A stretch of DNA of 6,262 nt. It comes from Streptomyces sp. NRRL WC-3549 (lineage in GTDB: Bacteria > Actinomycetota > Actinomycetes > Streptomycetales > Streptomycetaceae). Every line of letters starts with the position of its first letter. The first letter of the stretch is position 1. A program made the position numbers and the translations under genes. Shown one piece after another: positions 5,782 through 6,262 of the stretch. The stretch is from assembly GCF_000721935.1 (NCBI RefSeq), contig NZ_KL585411.1, forward strand, positions 40,089 to 46,350, given 5' to 3'. The notes under the pieces were generated by a model that saw only the letters and a program-made list of their open reading frames with translations, searched no databases and was not told the origin of the DNA.

Positions 5782-6262
5782 TCATCTCTTCCTTCTCTCC
5801 GGGAGCAGGACGGGTTTGACCACGCGGCCCGCTTCGCAGTCGCGTTCCGCCTCGTCGACGTCGGCCAGCGGATAGGTGCGGATCAGCTGGTCGAAGGGGA
5901 ACAGCCCGGCCTGCCACAGCGCGGTCAGCCGGGGGATCAGCAGCCCTGGCACGGCGTCTCCCTCGCAGATGTGCCGGATGCCGCGGCCCCGGTCAAGCGT
6001 GCCCGGTTCGAGGGGCAGTGGGGTGTGGAGCCGTGCCACCAGGCCGAGACGGCCGGTCGGGCGCAGCGCCCGCAGGGCGTCGTTCACGAGTGAGGGCGAG
6101 GCGGTGGTGTCCAGCGCGTACCGGGTGCCGCCGTCGGTCAGCCGCCGGACGCGTTCGGGCAGGCCGGACTCTTCGGCGTACAGCGGGAGGGCGCCGAAAC
6201 GTTCGGCCAGGGCCAGCCGTTCCGGGTGCCGGTCGACGGCCACCGTCACCGCTCCGGCGGCG
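5782..6262 (-). CDS. Medium-chain (aryl-alcohol-type) dehydrogenase, C-terminal part
   Basis: The 3' portion of a gene whose 5' end lies beyond the window; 159 complete codons are visible before the stop, with frame open to the edge. The visible protein begins just inside the Rossmann fold: AAGAVTVAVDRHPERLALAE, with an acidic residue after strand 2 (VAVD) typical of NAD preference. GGTRYALDTTASPSLVNDAL and LRALRPTGRLGLV follow, then IRHICEGDAVPGLLIPRL and the C-terminal GLFPFDQLIRTYPLADVDEA...AGRVVKPVLLPE. The 'EGDAVP..IPRL' and 'FPFDQLIRTYP' segments resemble benzyl/aryl-alcohol dehydrogenases (from memory of the family, not searched). Zinc ligands are in the missing N-terminal half, so activity cannot be judged. 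The stop TGA overlaps an in-frame ATG of the downstream methyltransferase as ATGA, indicating one transcript and possible translational coupling. Confidence 0.85.
   Translation of the reverse strand, partial: AAGAVTVAVDRHPERLALAERFGALPLYAEESGLPERVRRLTDGGTRYALDTTASPSLVNDALRALRPTGRLGLVARLHTPLPLEPGTLDRGRGIRHICEGDAVPGLLIPRLTALWQAGLFPFDQLIRTYPLADVDEAERDCEAGRVVKPVLLPERRKR

Noticed and set aside
4670..5875. A 401-codon + strand frame
   Set aside because: Antisense shadow of the methyltransferase; no family pattern and no ribosome site.
1..6262. tRNA, rRNA, CRISPR array, intact insertion sequence or known riboswitch
   Set aside because: No cloverleaf, regularly spaced repeats, transposase motifs or conserved riboswitch core could be recognised by eye on either strand.

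Overview
The window is very GC-rich, and third codon positions in the clear genes are almost all G or C. Gene families and spacing look like an actinomycete, most likely Streptomyces (inference; no species-level marker is present). The first 16 bases are not genomic. They match the 3' end of the Nextera/Tn5 mosaic-end adapter, so the window starts at the raw end of a short-read contig.

Left part (1-1170): a small VOC-fold (glyoxalase/bleomycin-resistance-like) protein gene on the + strand lies at 187-573. A compact AT-rich inverted repeat sits in its upstream region, and a strong hairpin terminator follows it. From about 637 to 1166 there is a decayed stretch. Read across shifting frames, it spells the C-terminal end of an FtsX-type ABC transporter permease, so I call it a pseudogene remnant.

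Middle part (1165-4444), all on the - strand: tdh (L-threonine 3-dehydrogenase, GTG start), then kbl (2-amino-3-ketobutyrate CoA ligase), then a LysR-type regulator gene. Tdh and Kbl carry out the two consecutive steps of the threonine-to-glycine catabolic route (threonine + NAD+ to 2-amino-3-ketobutyrate, then + CoA to glycine + acetyl-CoA). All expected catalytic and metal-binding residues are present. The regulator may be read through from kbl, but a GC hairpin lies between them and a leaderless promoter is possible, so its expression may be partly separate. Whether it controls tdh-kbl is inference from position.

Right part (4445-6262): after a 333-base gap comes a second - strand unit. 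It contains the C-terminal half of a medium-chain (aryl-alcohol-dehydrogenase-like) dehydrogenase cut by the window edge, followed by a SAM-dependent methyltransferase of the TIGR00027/leucine carboxyl methyltransferase family. The dehydrogenase stop overlaps an in-frame ATG of the methyltransferase as ATGA, but the family-like start lies 29 codons further in. An exact 15-bp tandem duplication encodes a doubled HEDVE motif near the methyltransferase N-terminus.

I do not see a clearly new biological system here. The most useful observations are the adapter remnant, the multi-frameshifted permease relic, the tandem duplication and double start of the methyltransferase, and several candidate regulatory structures.
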